Assembly: GCA_003415625.1 (NCBI GenBank)
Contig: PYIU01000003.1
Span: 1,054,001 to 1,118,000 of the forward strand
DNA length: 64,000 nt
Direction of reading: 5' to 3'
Source: Aquanectria penicillioides
Taxonomy: Eukaryota; Ascomycota; Sordariomycetes; Hypocreales; Nectriaceae
The translations under genes were made by a program, and so were the position numbers. The stretch's first letter is position 1, and each line of letters starts with the position of its first letter. Shown piece by piece: positions 10,584 to 24,173 of this stretch. The notes beneath the pieces are model-generated. The model saw only the letters and a list, made by a program, of their open reading frames with translations. It was not told the DNA's origin and ran no database searches.

Positions 10584-12242
10584 TGGAAAAGTTGGTGAAA
10601 ATCCACACTGGCTCTTAAGGCATAGTTAGAATTTGCTGGTTTGGTTCCCACGATGAGTGTTGCGTTGCGCAAGAGGAAGGGAAGTAGTTCAAAGTAGTGA
10701 CAGCGTCCTTACAAGAGGAGTCGTCGTACCGCATACAGAAGAATTTCGGTAACTGCTTGCAAGTTTCCAAAGTATGGCGAGGAGAAATTTCAAGGAATGG
10801 AGGGAATCAAAGAGAAGATGTTGTTGGGTTTTCGGCGGTAGCAGCTCGTCGACATGGCAGCAAACGGAATCTGAGGATAAGGTGAACTGAACGTAAACGA
10901 AGGAAATAACAGCTACTAGTCTTTAAAATCCGTGAATAGGTAAGTTCTAAAATCTCTCCGTGCTTTCCTCTACCTTCGCCTCACTTTGGAGATTTCCGCA
11001 TCGAAATAAACATATTTGAACGTGTCTATCTTTTGGAGAATGCCTTCCATGTTATGTGCACTACATGCGTTGAATATAGGGATAGTATGTAGTATCTTCG
11101 CACTCTGGTGAGTTCTATGTTGGGCCGTACAGTTTAGGAACCGACATTGTCGTGCTCGTCACTTCAAGTTAGGATAGGGAGTGACGTCAACTTGGCGCTG
11201 CAACAGGAACAGACAAAAGACCAGATAGGATGGCGAGAGGAAAGCCTACAGAGTCGTAAGAGCAAATAGTCAACAACACCATGAGTGAAGTAAGACCCGC
11301 CATGACGTAATGCACATGGTATCATATCCGCTCACGTCCGAGTTGAGAGCCTCGGTCTTTATCATGTTCTCATATCAGGACCATCATGGCAGGGACCTCA
11401 AGTCCATGTCAAGAAGCCAAACGGACGCTCCAGAGTCACTATTTCACGCAAGCCAAGCTTCGTATGCACCGTGAATCGCCAGAAACAGTTCGCTCATTGC
11501 CAAGTGCTTCGGGGCCAACGCCCGAGCACACACCTCCGGTTTAGCCCCACCGGCGCCGAGAACAATCGGAGACTAGGGTATCCCGTGTGCATCGCATCGG
11601 GTAGCTTTAGAGGCGATGAGATTTAGTCTAGGCAATGTCCTGCGTATAGCTCGCGTGCTTCACCTCGACGAATCGCATTGCGTCGCGGGGTCTGGGGCAC
11701 GCAAAGCAGCCTCACAAGGCAATGTGTGCGAAGACCAGCAGCAGCAGTGAGGGTGAGGCGAGGGGGCGGGCACGGCACAGCCACCCCGGCATTGCCCATT
11801 TGCGCCAGCGAGTGGCATGTGGGGGCCGCGTCGCAGTTACAGCGCCGCAATCCCCTGCAACATGCACCTCTTGGAACCGCCGCTTGGCAAACACAGTCCC
11901 TGGGGCCCTCCTAAACAACGCCCCAATTACAGCGCACCACAGCGGCACTAGCCACGCCGGACAGGAATACGAAGAATGCGAGACGAAACGCTGCGAAATT
12001 GCCCGGCACATCGAAGCAAGCAGGCGTGATGATCAGCGTACAGTGACACGACTTTGACATTTGAGTTGGGATTAGTATCAGTCAAGGAATTATATAAAGG
12101 TTGCGCCCGAGTCCGTTTGTCTATTCTCTTCATCGCATTCCAACCACTTTTGTCTGCTTCAAAGACAGAATACAAGACTCCTCAACCTACGTCCGTACAC
12201 AATCAGTAATTAAGTCTCCCCAACCAACCACATCACGCCAAG
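10584..12242. other. Intergenic, promoter side of the YbjQ-family gene
   Basis: No gene recognised. Several overlapping frames of 75-110 codons between 11620 and 12060 are in GC-rich DNA without domain or splice support. The last 150 bp contain a TATA box and a pyrimidine-rich stretch belonging to the next gene. Confidence 0.55.
12091..12098 (+). promoter_or_regulatory. TATA box of the YbjQ-family gene
   Basis: TATATAAA lies 145 bp upstream of the start codon at 12243, followed about 25-40 bp later by a pyrimidine-rich stretch (around 12120-12150) suited to transcription start. This is one of few clear TATA boxes in the window. Confidence 0.6.
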
Positions 12243-12818
12243 ATGGTTTTTGGAACTTCCTCCAAGGACAAGGATAACCACGACCGCCCCGAGGTCGCCA
12301 ACATCCCCCCACAAATCTCGGATCTTCACTGCTGTAAGCTCGACTTCATTAAAACTATCCCATCCCAAGCTAATAATCAATCAGATTCTGAGACCCAAGG
12401 CATCATAACCACCAGTACGTTTCTTATTATCCCTGCCTATTGGATTCCTTGGTATTTAACATTGTAAAACGCAGCCATGAATGACCTCCCAGGATATAGA
12501 ATCACCAAAGTCCTCGGTGCCGTCTATGGAATCACTGTCAGGTCTCGCAATATCGCCGCCGGATTCGCCATGGTCATGAAGAGCATGGCCGGAGGCGAGC
12601 TGCGCTGGTTCACATCCATGCTCTACAACTGCCGCAATGACTCGGTCAGTCGCCTGGTCGAGGAGACCCGAAACAGGGGAGGCAACGCTGTCATCGCCAT
12701 GCGATTTGATGCTGCAGATTTGGGCGGCTTTGCTCAGACTGCTGCTTACGGAACCGCCTGTGTAGTTGAAAGGATTGAAGGTGCCAATGTCGAGGCGCCC
12801 CAGCTTCTCACTTCATAG
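12243..12818 (+). CDS. YbjQ/UPF0145 family protein
   Basis: Exons 12243-12333, 12385-12414 and 12475-12818; 154 aa. The middle exon is only 30 nt, but it is needed: splicing gives YSETQGIITT joined to TMNDLPGYRITKVLG, which matches the family. The YbjQ domain (PF01906, once called a putative heavy-metal-binding domain) covers most of the protein. GAVYGITVRSRN, the MAGGEL loop and RNRGGNAVIAMRFD are its recognisable blocks. The fold forms ring-shaped oligomers in bacterial members. The cellular role in fungi is unknown. No targeting signal is seen, so it is probably cytosolic. A TATA box at 12091 suggests inducible transcription. Confidence 0.9.
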
Positions 12819-13658
12819 AAGGTGGAGGGGAGAGCCAACCGTGACTTACACGGTCGGAAACCTGAGCAGATGCATGGTCAAGAGGGAAATTAACCCCCTC
12901 CTCGGGTTTGAATCGCTCAGTTTGCGCACACAACATGGAATATTACGGGATGGACTATAATAGATTGGGGAGCTGAGGATTTGGGGAGTAATGTCATTGG
13001 TCTTTGATGTATTATATTTAGCAGCATGGGGGGTTTTTTTTTTTGCGAGATACCAAATTCGAGCTTGTGTTTGGCCACATTCAACCCCTCCATGATCAGT
13101 CGCATGGGAAACTTCAACTCGGTAGCTGAACATCAATTACTGCCAAAGGCGCCGGCCGATCCGATAGAAAGTGTTTGATATTTCTATCTTTTATCAGCTA
13201 GACCTAGAAATCCGTGATGAACATCATCTATTATTATATCTGTCAACGATAGCCGTTTCCCCGGGTGTACTTCAAAAGCGCCGACGTCACCGCCGCAACC
13301 GTATTTGGTTTGGGGAGGGACATGTGACATGTGGCTTGAGAGCTTATGTCATCCTGAGCTTCCCCAATTCAACCTCCAAAAGCACAAGCTTAGAGAGCTG
13401 AGACCGTTGGCCCCTTGGCCTCCGCCACAACATCCCGTCTTTGTTGGCTATTCAGTTATTGACAACCCAACTTGGACAAGACACCTTCCCCTCACCTTCC
13501 TACATCCTACGCCCCGACCCGTTGCTCGCAGTCGATCGTTTCCTCCCGCAATTGCTCCGTCGCATCGACAACATGCTCCAGATCCCTCGCTCTTAGCTCC
13601 CGTTTCATTATCAACTTCCTTGCACGACTGTCCCACGCTTGATCGCGAAGCTGTCGCA
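12819..13658. other. Intergenic, 3' UTR of YbjQ gene and 5' region of DPP IV
   Basis: No separate gene. The DPP IV frame stays open upstream to 13305, but the sequence there is proline-rich and does not look like the family. The conserved N-terminus starts at 13659. Confidence 0.6.
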
Positions 13659-16446
13659 ATGGACATCAACACATCCGATCCTAACGGCGACCGCCGCGAT
13701 TCACTCTCTTCCGTTTCGACCACGAGCATCGTCTTTGACAGAATACAAGAGAAGACGCAGTTGGATGCAAATAAGGAGCACGATCCTCTCATTTTCGACG
13801 AAGATGATCCGCTCAAGGATGACTCCGACGATCTGGAGACTGGGCCCTTCCTCGGTCCTGGCGCTGCCTTGCATCGCAAACCTATGGATAAGGGCTTTCG
13901 TCGCATTCTGATTATCATTGGTGCCGTCTTCGTCGCTGCATGGTTCGGCGGCTTGGCCATCTTTGTTGTCACTGGCTCATATCGCCACGAGAGCGATACT
14001 GAACACGATCCTGATGCCGCAACTCGAGGCTCGGGCAAGTCGCTCACCATGGATCAACTCTTCGATGGTTCCTGGACCCCTTCTTATCACACACTCAGCT
14101 GGGTTTCCGGTCCAAGTGGGGAGGATGGCCTTCTGCTTGAGGTTGGCGCCACTGGCAAGGATTACATGGTCGTCGAGGATGTCCGCTCTCAGAAGGACAC
14201 CATGACGACCGGAGACGCAAGCACCAAGATCGCCAAGTCGCGCACTCTCATCAAGCAGCCCTTCTTCCAGTACGGTGGCAGGCAGTTCAGCCCTCAATGG
14301 ACCAAAGCCAGCCCTGATCTCACCAAGGTCTTAATTGGCATCAACCGTGAGAAGATATGGCGTCACTCCTTCACTGCCACATACTTCATCTTCGATGTTG
14401 AGACCCAAACCGCTGAGCCCTTGCTCCCCCTTGACGCCAACGCCAAGGTGCAGCTGGCTACTTGGAGCCCCCAAAGCGACGCCATCTCCTTCACACAGAA
14501 CAACAACCTCTACATCCGACGCCTGACTGGCAAGAAGGATGTCATCCAGATCACCACGGATGGCGGCCCGGAGTACTTCTACGGCATTCCTGATTGGGTT
14601 TACGAGGAAGAGGTCTTCGGCGACAACAGCGCTACTTGGTGGTCCGAGGATGGCAAATATGTGGCCTTCCTCCGCACCAACGAGACCGGAGTGCCCGAGT
14701 TTCCTGTCCAATTCTTCATCAGCCGTCCGAGCGGCAAGGTCCCGGGCGAGGGTGAGGAGTCGTACCCTGAAGTTCAGCAAATCAAGTACCCCAAGGCCGG
14801 TGCTCACAACCCTGTGGTTGATCTTCTGTTCTACAGTCTCGAAAAAACAGATGTCTTCTCGGTCCCCGTTGAAGGCGCCTTCGAGGATGATAACCGGATC
14901 ATCAACAACCTGATTTGGGCTGGCGACAAGGCTATTGTCAAGGAGACGAATCGGGTCAGCGATATCCTCAAGGTGGTTCTCATCGACCTCGGGGCTCGCA
15001 GTGCCAAAACCCTCAACACCATCGATGTTAACAAGATTGACGGAGGTTGGTTTGAGATTTCGAACAAAATGACATACATCCCTGCCGATAAGCAGAAGGG
15101 CCGTGAGCATGACGGATATGTAGATACAGTCATTCATGACGGCTACGAGCACATTGGGTACTTTACCCCTCTCGATAACCCGGACCCTATCCTACTCACT
15201 TCGGGCCCTTGGGAGGTCGATGATGCTCCTTCGTCAGTTGATATTGAAAACAACTTGGTCTATTTTGTGGCCGCTAAGGAGTCATCCATCCAGCGCCATG
15301 TGTACTCGGTCAAGCTGGATGGCACTGACCTCAAGCCTCTCACTGACACTTCTCAAGAGGGTTACTACGGCGCGTCTTTCTCGACCGGCTCTGGCTTCGT
15401 TCTTCTGTCCTATCGGGGCCCCAAGGTTCCCTTCCAAAAAGTTGTCTCTACCCCATCCAACCCCCACGCCTACGAGCATCTCCTCGAGGACAACGCTGCT
15501 CTGGCCGACCGTGCCCGCCGACACGAACTCCCCCTCCTCAACTATGGCACTCTGGACCTTGGCGACGGCGTTGAAGTCAACTACGTTGAGCGTCGCCCGC
15601 CTCACTTTGATTCCAAGAAGAAGTACCCCGTCTTGTTCCAGCAGTACTCTGGACCTGGCTCCCAATCTGTTACCAAGAGATTCTCCGTCGACTTCCAGTC
15701 CTACGTTGCTGGAGCCCTTGGTTACCTTGTAGTAACCGTTGACCCTCGCGGCACTGGCTTCAAGGGCCGCAAGTTCCGCGTCGGCGTCCGCAACAAGCTC
15801 GGCCTTCTCGAATCGAAAGACCACATCGCTGCGGCTGCTACCTTCGCCGCCAAACCCTATGTCGATGCCGAGCGCCTCGCCATCTGGGGCTGGTCCTACG
15901 GCGGTTTCACCACGCTCAAGACACTCGAGCAGGACGCCGGTAAGACCTTTTCCTACGGCATGGCTGTTGCCCCTGTCACCGACTGGCGCTTCTACGACAG
16001 CATCTACACGGAGCGATACATGCGCACCCCACAGGAGAACGCGAACGGCTACGACGCTTCGAGGATCTCCAACGCCACCGCCCTCGGCGGCAACAAGCGT
16101 TTCCTCCTCATGCACGGCGTTGCAGACGACAACGTCCATTTCCAAAACTCCCTGACCGTTCTCGACGAGCTTGATCTCGCTGGCGTCGAGAACTACGATG
16201 TTCATGTCTTCCCCGATAGCAACCACAGCATCTACTTTCACAATGCCAATCGCATTGTCTATGATAGTAAGTCTTTTATCCACCAATTCCGTGATTCGCA
16301 TTCGACTGCATACTAACGTCAACGCTTCAATAGAGCTGAGAAACTGGCTCATTAATGCTTTTAATGGCGAGTGGCTCAAGATTGCTGATCCCAAACCTAT
16401 CAATAACAAGAAGAAGCGTGAGGTTGTGGAGGAGGCGGCCATTTAA
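13659..16446 (+). CDS. Dipeptidyl aminopeptidase IV type (vacuolar/Golgi, S9B)
   Basis: Exons 13659-16266 and 16334-16446; 906 aa. The 67-bp intron has a TACTAAC branch point and joins VYDK to [13 protein letters not shown]. The protein is a type II membrane serine peptidase that removes X-Pro and X-Ala dipeptides, like yeast Ste13/DAP2 and Aspergillus DapB. An acidic N-terminal tail of about 80 residues is followed by one membrane segment (about 83-104), an eight-bladed propeller ([10 protein letters not shown] is its diagnostic Glu-Glu motif) and an alpha/beta hydrolase. The catalytic Ser is near 746 in GWSYGG, the Asp is in VADDNVHF near 823-824, and the His is near 856 in DSNHSIYF. The membrane anchor rather than a cleavable signal favours the vacuolar DapB class over the secreted DPP IV class. 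Confidence 0.95.
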
Positions 16447-16970
16447 CTGCTTAGCCGGATACAGGACAACAACAACAACACTCGGCATTATATAACAACA
16501 TGATTATTAGATCGAGGAGATTGGGCGTTTGGTTAAACAGCAACTATAGTGGATTTTCCAATTGGGAGTCACGGCGTTCGTTTCTTTTAATTAGGCAATT
16601 AAGTGTAACAACAAAATTCAAGAAGAAATTGATGTACTATCATACACATACAACGACACGAGTTATGTTCTTCCCGGCCGCAAGTTTAAATCTGAAACGT
16701 CATCCTCAAGTCTACCCGCAAGATCCTGAGTTCAAGCAAATCGCTCACAAACCCAACCCCTCAAGCCTCCACCGACGTCTCCCGCGTGGAAAGAGGCAAA
16801 CTATGATTACAGGGTCATGAGTCCAAAGCAATGCCCGAATCCTCCTCGGCTCGCACAGATGGCGATTGGGTCCAAACTCCCGCATCCTTTAACTTAGAGT
16901 ATCGTGCGTCATGGGGTACCATATCTGGTCTGGAGACGACTGGGATCCAGCTCCACACCGGTACCTGCAT
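16447..16970. other. Convergent 3' region between DPP IV and clathrin heavy chain
   Basis: No gene. AT-rich 3' UTR sequence of both converging genes, with a short ACAACAACAAC stretch near 16466. Confidence 0.6.
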
Positions 16971-19900
16971 CTAGAAGCCGTAGCCGGTGGGCTGCGGCGC
17001 GAACCCGTTGGTCTGACCATAAGGCGCAGGCGACGGGCTGCTACCAGTAGGTCCGGCTGTGATCATTAGACGAGAGGCGCCGAGAATAGGAGTGTTGTCC
17101 TCCGTCGTCTCCTGCTCCTTCTCCTTGGACTTGCGAGCCTCGTTATCAGCCTTGAGAGCGGCAAGGTCCTTGGTCTGCTGGCACAGAAGGTTGATCATAT
17201 ATGGCATGGAGAAGTCCATGAGGCCATGGCGCCAAGAAAGCTCAAGCACAAGATCGGGGCGGATGAGGTCGTAGCAGGCATAGAGCATGCCGGTGTAGCA
17301 TTCCCGGTGACCAATATCGACGAACTACACATGTCAATGTCAGTGATGATGAACAAATGAGATTTTAAGATCACTAAACTTACGTATTGAAGGAGATCGC
17401 TGACTACGTCGGTCTTAGCGGAGAGTGCAGCGGTCTCAATGGCATCCTTGTACAGCTTGTCCTGCTTTGAGAGGGCAATCGACTTCTCCCAGCGCTTGTT
17501 CTTGCGGTAGATGTTAGCGGCAATCTGGCGGAAGAAGATCAAGTCGTGCTTCTCGAGGCGAGCAGCGAGCTCAACAGCATCGTAGTTGTCATAGTTCTGC
17601 ACAGAGTCGCGCAGAGTCTTGTAGTCCTCTTCCTCGATAAGGAGGTCGTTGACAGCCTCGTTGACAATGCGCTTGTTTTGTGACTGGACATTGAGAAGGA
17701 AAGGCTTGATGAGAGGAAGGTCGTCGTTCTTCTGGAAGATCTTAACAACACGGTTGACATCAATGCGAGTAGTCAGGGTCGCGAGCAAGTCGGTGAGCAG
17801 AGATGGGTGCTGCTCAACGTAGAACTTAATCGCACGGTAATAGATCTCCAGGTTGGCAACCTTGACCACAATCTCCTTGAACTGCTGGTGATCCCAGGAG
17901 TTCTCGGGTCGCTCAATAACAGCAAGAGCCGCGTTATCAAACTCATCGTAGTGGTAGTAGCAGAAGACCAGCTCGGGCCACAAGTTGGCTTCCTCGCAGG
18001 CCCGGATCATCTTGGGCATGTTCATACGAGACCAGAAGATCTTAATGTGTTCCATCAGGCGGTCGGGGTGGTACCTGGATAGAGCAATACCCAGCTCGGT
18101 GAACATGCCCATATGGGCACGTTCAAGACCGAGACCCTGCTCGAGAAGGCTAATAAGCTCATCAAAGTAGCCGTTGCGCTCATACTCCTTAACCAAAGTC
18201 TGAAGCTGCTCAGCATCAACAATAAGGTTAAGACCGCAAATCTGAGCAAGACGGAACTCCTTCTTATTCACGCAGGCTTCGTGGACCTGCTTCCACACCT
18301 TAATGTTGTTGGCTTTGCGAGCGCAATCAACAGCAGCCTGATAATCGCTGAGGTGGACCAGAGTAGTGGCGAGCTTAGCCCAGTTCGAGATGCTGGTGTA
18401 GAAGATCTTGGAAGCCTCAAACAGACCCTCTTCATAAGCCTTGTCGCCAGACTCCTCGATGTTGGCAACGTTGGTGGCTCGTAGGAAGTCCTCAAGCTCG
18501 GAAAGCTGATCCAGACGAGCGTAACAGAAGGCAAGAGCAGTGTCGATGGCAGCCTCGCGAAGAGTCTTACGGGCCATGCGGAGATACTTGACAAGATCCT
18601 CATTCTTACCGGCGTGGGTAGCGATCTCGATGACTTCCAAGTAGTTGCTGGGATCGGCAGCCTTGATGTACGATTCAATACCGTCAGAAACACGGAGGCC
18701 GTCGAGCTGAGCCTTAGCAACCTTGCTCCAGACCTCGGGGAGATCAACCTCCTCGGCGTAACCCTGGGCACGATCAATGCTAACAACGTGGTCAATGAGG
18801 ATATCGACAGCAGCACTCTTGTTGTCGGCCTTCTTGTAGATCTCAAACGCCTCCTCAAACAGACCAACCTCAACGCAAGAGGTAGCAATCTCATCGGCGT
18901 TGTAGTTGTCTAGCTTGTGGATGTAGTCCATCACTCGGCCCTTATCAGCCTTAGCGGCGGTGAACAGAAGCAGGTTCTGAAGGTTCTGGTTGTCGCTGAA
19001 AGGCGAAGGCTCCAAGACGATCTTCTCAAGAAGCTCAATAAGCTCGAGGGGCAGATCATTCTCGAGGAAGGCAGAGACAGCAATGGAGACCTTGGCAGGG
19101 TCATTGGCCTCAGGAACAGCGGTAGCAGTGACCTGGTCAACAACAGAGCGGCGGTGAATGTTGTTCTCGCTCAAGACGAAGCGCCACAGATCATTGTCGC
19201 CACGCTCCAGGAGGTAACGGGCCTGAGCTCGGTACATTGAGTTCTCGTTGGTGATGTTGACAAGCTCAAGGTCGTTCTGACCCTTGGAGTAGGCGATGTA
19301 GGCCAGGTTGGGGTCTCGCTTCTCGCAGTACTTACCAACCGTCAGGGTATCGTACTGGTCGTTCTCCTTGAGGAACTTCTCAGGGTTGTTGTTGGAGTCG
19401 ATGTAAATCTTGGCAAGAGCGTTGAAGACGGCCTGCTGCTGGTTACCAGCTTGGAGAGTGGCCTCGAGGAAGGGAAGCAAGAGCTTGAGGCGGTTGCGGG
19501 ACTCCACCTCGGAGACGAGCTCGTCAATGTTGATCTCTTGAGCATTGACAGTGCTGAGGAGTTGCTTGATAATATTCTCATCGCAGTCAACGTCAAGAAG
19601 ACCACCAACAACGGCAGGGGTTCGCGAAGGGTTGACACGCTGGACATAGGACTCAATGGCTTGGAACTGCTGGTTCTGGTAGAGGTAGAGGATCAAGTCG
19701 TGAACAAAGTTGAATCGGTCGCAAACGATGATGAGGGGGAGCTGCTCGGGCAGCTTGGCCTCCTTGAGGAAGTTCTTCACCTTCTCGGGGTTGTATGCGT
19801 TGCTATCGCGGCAGATGCGCTCAACCTCGTTGAATTGGCCCATTTTGGTAGCAGCCTCGATGTACTTGAAGTGAACATCCGCATCCTCAGATAGGTTGAC

Positions 19901-22215
19901 AACACTACCAAGGTAGTAGAAGAGACCCTCAGCAGTCTTGTACTTCTCGAACAGATCAATCAGGCGAACGGCACCGAGAAGTTCAGAGTACTTGGTGGCA
20001 ATGGTGACAACGGACTGAAGGTTCTGTCGAATGTTGTGCTTCATCATGGCGTCTAAGCAATCAAGGGACTGCTCAACAGACAGCTTGCCAAAGAAGTTGG
20101 TCAGGTACTCGGGGTTAAAGTTAGGAGAACCGGGGATGTTGACGATGACACGCTTAATGGCCTCGGGGTCTTCATACAGCTCCAAGGCCTTCTGGGCGAG
20201 ACCTGCCTGCTCGCACAGCTGGGCAATACGGCCCTTATCGAAGTGAGTGAACATCTCGTTTCCAAGGATGGCCTCGGCAACCTGAGGTGCGTGCATGAGG
20301 TTCATCTCCAAGAGACGGGTCTGGAGGCGGGCATGCTCAGGCTTGTTCTCCTTCAGAGCATCAAGAAGGAATGCGGTGGCCTGTTGGACCATACCCTGAG
20401 CCTGAAAGATGTCGCAAACACGCTCGAAGTCGACCAAGGGGCCCTGCTCGCTGTTGGCGAGGGCAGTGGCGAACTCGGCACCCTTCTCGGGGTTGACACG
20501 GATAATGTGCTGCAAAAGTTGGATATAGTCGGGCTGGTAGCCTGCTTGGGCAGCGTATGGCAGGATCTTGTCGAATTGACCAGTCTCGGCGAAACCAGCA
20601 ACAACCTTCTGGGGAACATTGGCCTTCAGGTAGATGGTGAGGGCCATGCTCACATCATAGGGACGAACCATGTCACCGAGCTGCTCAGAGCAGTCCAGCT
20701 TGCCCTCCTTGAGCCACTTCTCAAGTAAGTGCTTCCGGTTCTGCTGGAGAACAGGCTGGGCCAGCTCGAGAGTCTCGTGCGTGTTCAGAGATCCCTTGTC
20801 GAGGAGCATGCCAAAGTATTGCAGGGTGAATGCCATCTGGCCTGGCTGGGCAGGCAGTCGCTTGAACTTCTCGATCGTGTCAGGGGTTCGCAGGAATCCT
20901 CGGGGGAGTTGGCGGCGATCTTGGCGGCCTCCAGGTAGCTGCCGGAGTTGAACAGCTGCTCGAATTGTCGGGCGTAGAGGTTGTCGGCACCAGGGAGGCC
21001 AGCTCTTGAAGCCATCTTGATAGCCATCTCAGTGTTGGCAGGGTTCTGAAGAAGGTAAGGAATGACATTGGCATCATCAATGGTGACAAAGAGCACTTGG
21101 CCCTTTCGGTTGATACCGACGATGCCCGAAGACTCGTTATCGGTACAGGTGGTGAAGATGGTCTCGCTCGAAATTCGGTTCATGAATATGCACGAGGCGG
21201 TCTCAAGGTCGTAGAGGTGGATGAAGCCGTACTTGGTGACCATGTAGATGACACCATATCTTTGGGAGACCTGGAGAGCAACGGGGAAGTCATTGGTCGC
21301 CTCGGGAGGGAAGAACATGTCAACAGCCTTCTTCTGGAAAACGGGGTTCGACTCAGCGTGGTCAACTTCGACGATGTGGAGCTTAGCTCCAGTAGCTGTC
21401 CGCACCGCGAAGCTGAAGAGCTTCGTGTCTTGAGGAGCACCCTCCAATCGAAGAGTGCCGAAAGCTGCAGCATGACCCTCGATGGCCTGACTGATTCCTC
21501 GGTCCTTGGAGTATAGCTGCATAGCGCCGACAACACGACCTTGCTGGGATGAGATGCCCACGACAACCATCCACTTGCCGTCGGCATTAACACGGTAGTT
21601 GATGATCTGGCAACCCTGTTTTTATTGTGGTTAGAGGCAGACCAAAGGGTGGGGGATTGGGGGGTAACGAACGTTCAGGTTGGCGTTGCGCTCAAAGACC
21701 TTGACGGGAGAATCTTGGCCTGCATCGTACACATCCCAGTGGTAGACGCTTGAGGTGGTGACGAGACCGAGAGTGGTGTCACTGATCCACTTCCAGAACT
21801 GGACATCTTCGTTCATTGTGCATGACTTGAGCTTCTTCTTCTGCTCAAGATCGAAGATCTGGAGTGTGCGGGACTGCGCCTTTAGGGCAATCACTTGTCG
21901 GTTCCAGTGCATGATGGCACTGTCGGCCTTGATTGGCCGACGGGTGACGTTGTTGCCATTCTTGAGCTCGACAATGACGACCTCGGGCTGGGCGGCTTCG
22001 CTCTTCTTTTCTCGGATACATACGTACGAGTCGGACTCGAGTGTCTAAGCAAAGGTCAGGGGTCAGCATGATAGGCCTGGATGTCTGGAGAATCGGGGAG
22101 GATGGTGCGCTGGGACAGGCGGACGTACGCAAGAGTTAAAGCCGATGCTCTGAGTGTCCACGCCCACGTTGCTGAGCTGGACGAGCTCCTGAAACTTGAT
22201 GGGCAGAGGCGCCAT
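16971..22215 (-). CDS. CHC1: Clathrin heavy chain, with an apparent -1 frameshift
   Basis: Exons (minus strand) 22215-22129, 22044-21673, 21615-17384 and 17324-16971. Introns are 84, 57 and 59 bp. The protein forms the triskelion coat of endocytic and trans-Golgi vesicles. The N-terminal propeller begins MAPLPIKFQELVQL; the linker and alpha-solenoid repeats fill the long exon; the C-terminus ends in a Pro/Gly/Gln-rich tail. The expected length is about 1681 aa. Near 20902-20906 a run of five G (five C in the mRNA) shifts the frame: the upstream frame breaks after IAANSPE, and the family sequence resumes one frame away at GFLRTPDTIEKFKRL. No GT lies nearby to make an intron. Adding one base makes all exon phases add up, so I treat this as a probable sequence error in an essential gene, not a pseudogene. 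Confidence 0.95.
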
Positions 22216-24173
22216 GACGCCGGTGTAGCCGATTATCAGGTAATATGGACCGTCGTCGACTCGATGCTGCTAGCCTCGGGAGCTGACGAGGATGGAGGGG
22301 GACGACGAGATGCGGTCAATCTCGGATCGACCAGAGATTAGGTTCGAGGCTCGTTGAGAGAACAGATTGGTGGAAGCTTCCATGCGCCGCGTGGCACGGG
22401 CAGAACGGAAGCAACTGGAAATCGAAACACGGCGCGCAGAAGATCGAGGGAAGGAAAGGAGGAAGAAGGATGTGACGACTGGGTATCGCGTTCGTGAGCT
22501 GCTGATGGCGAGCAGACGATGTCGTCAAGGTCGTCGAGGTGGGAGGTGGAGATGAGAGATGAGAAGGATGAGGGTGATGTTGTTTGTTGGTAAGGAGAGG
22601 CCAAGGAGGTCACTTTTTGGGTTACCTGTTCTGTTCCCTTGCGACTTGGGCAAAGGCAGGACCAGGGCAGGTGAAGCACTGGGTACGTACCATTTGTGGC
22701 TGGTTCCCGGCGGTACCTCTGGCCAAGTTGCCACCGACCGCACTATGGCTGTATACCTTCCACGGCCTCCAGGTACCTTCCACTGTAATTAGGCTGCTCT
22801 GATTCTCCTTCCAGGCGTGGGTGGGACGTGCTACAGTGTCGACAATCCACTGGCCGACACTGGCTAGCACCTGCCAGCACCCACCCACCCAGCACTTGGC
22901 AAGCACTTGGTGGGGGGGTGGCCGCCAGTCAAATGCGCGGACAGCACCTCAGCAAATGATATCGCGCAGCACCAATGATATTCCGGTCCGCCGCTCTATT
23001 TGTGTGCTTGGTTCCGTGGCGAGCACCCAGACGCCTCTGCATCGAGCGTGTGTGCGGAAGGAGCGAAAAGGGGCAGCCTAGAAAGCTCCCAAAAATACCA
23101 TTCTCGCTAGCTTCGCCTGGTACCTTACAGGAACAGGTCCACTTTTTCCTTCACACAGGCTGACTGAGGTTTAATGAATCGCATTGATGACGGGCGTTGA
23201 AATGCCCTCGTGCAATAATGTTTCGACATTGTGATCAATGACCAGCCTAATTCAAGTGCATACGGCAGCTCTCTCGTGATCACGGGATCCCCAAATTGCA
23301 GAGAACACAAGGAGCTCAATTCCGTCTATCAAGAGCTTGATCTAGTTGTTTCCGAACCACCAGCCCTAGAACGAGCGGCTCACTATTGTAATTGACGCCC
23401 AGCCCAGCAGTATCACAACTCGGGAAAAATGCCGTCACCGTACCACAAGGAGATCAATTGAACATGAGGTTTCGCATTGAACACAATGCCCAGAAAGTGG
23501 AAGCCTGGGTCACGTGTGGATTACTGCACCTGACTGACACAGCCTTCTCTAAACCTACAGGGTGTTATTTGCACTCGGCATGCATTCAGTCCAGACATTT
23601 CAATGTTATGCCAGTCCCTTGCTTAGCTATAGTCATTCTCCGACCACGATTGACCCAAGGGGCATATGTCACTCATCACCACAACTGCGATGGATGGTCG
23701 TCATTAGTGTGGATCTCCTTGAAGACATCCCTGCTTGTCTCAGCGGGCCTTAAGCCAAGCTCGCTACTTGCTTTGTTCTACAATACACCGGCTCCCTCGA
23801 CTGCTCTAATGCGGATATTATGAGCCTCACTCTAGGTCCTCGCACTCCATCAGTCTGATCAGCTCCCAAGTCCTCAATTCTTCCTCGTCAGTCCCATGAT
23901 AAATATACGTATCCCATGAAGTGTCAGAGATTCGACAATTTTGACTTTGAGTGCCTCCCAGGAAAAATACAAGACTGACAAGCAGCCTAGACTAGTGGCG
24001 TATACCTCTCAGCCATGTTGCGACAGCCCCAACATCGAATCCGTGTAAGGGTCTCGAAAGACTCAAAAAGGGCGATTCAAGCTCCAACATACCGCGTCCT
24101 CTCCAAGATTGTCATTGTGGTTCTCTAACACCTGAATGGTGCTCTCGTAGGACTTCTGATATCCAGAAATCTG
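22216..24173. other. Intergenic, promoter side of clathrin heavy chain
   Basis: No gene recognised. Short frames of up to 143 codons (for example 23392-23823) lack domains. Around 22750-22790 the decamer TACCTTCCAC occurs twice, and 22860-22920 has repeated CAGCAC and CACCCACC words. The right part is 3' of the DUF2196 gene. Confidence 0.55.

Noticed and set aside
13305..13658. 118-codon N-terminal extension of DPP IV
   Set aside because: Open but Pro-rich, with no family match; MDINTSD at 13659 fits the family start.
15282..16442. 386-codon minus-strand frame within DPP IV
   Set aside because: Antisense shadow; Val/Glu/Gly-rich and without a family.
16971..22215. Calling clathrin heavy chain a pseudogene
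   Set aside because: One frameshift in a homopolymer, an intact frame elsewhere, and the same lesion type in two other conserved genes favour sequence error.
23392..23823. 143-codon frame upstream of clathrin
   Set aside because: No recognisable domain or codon bias.
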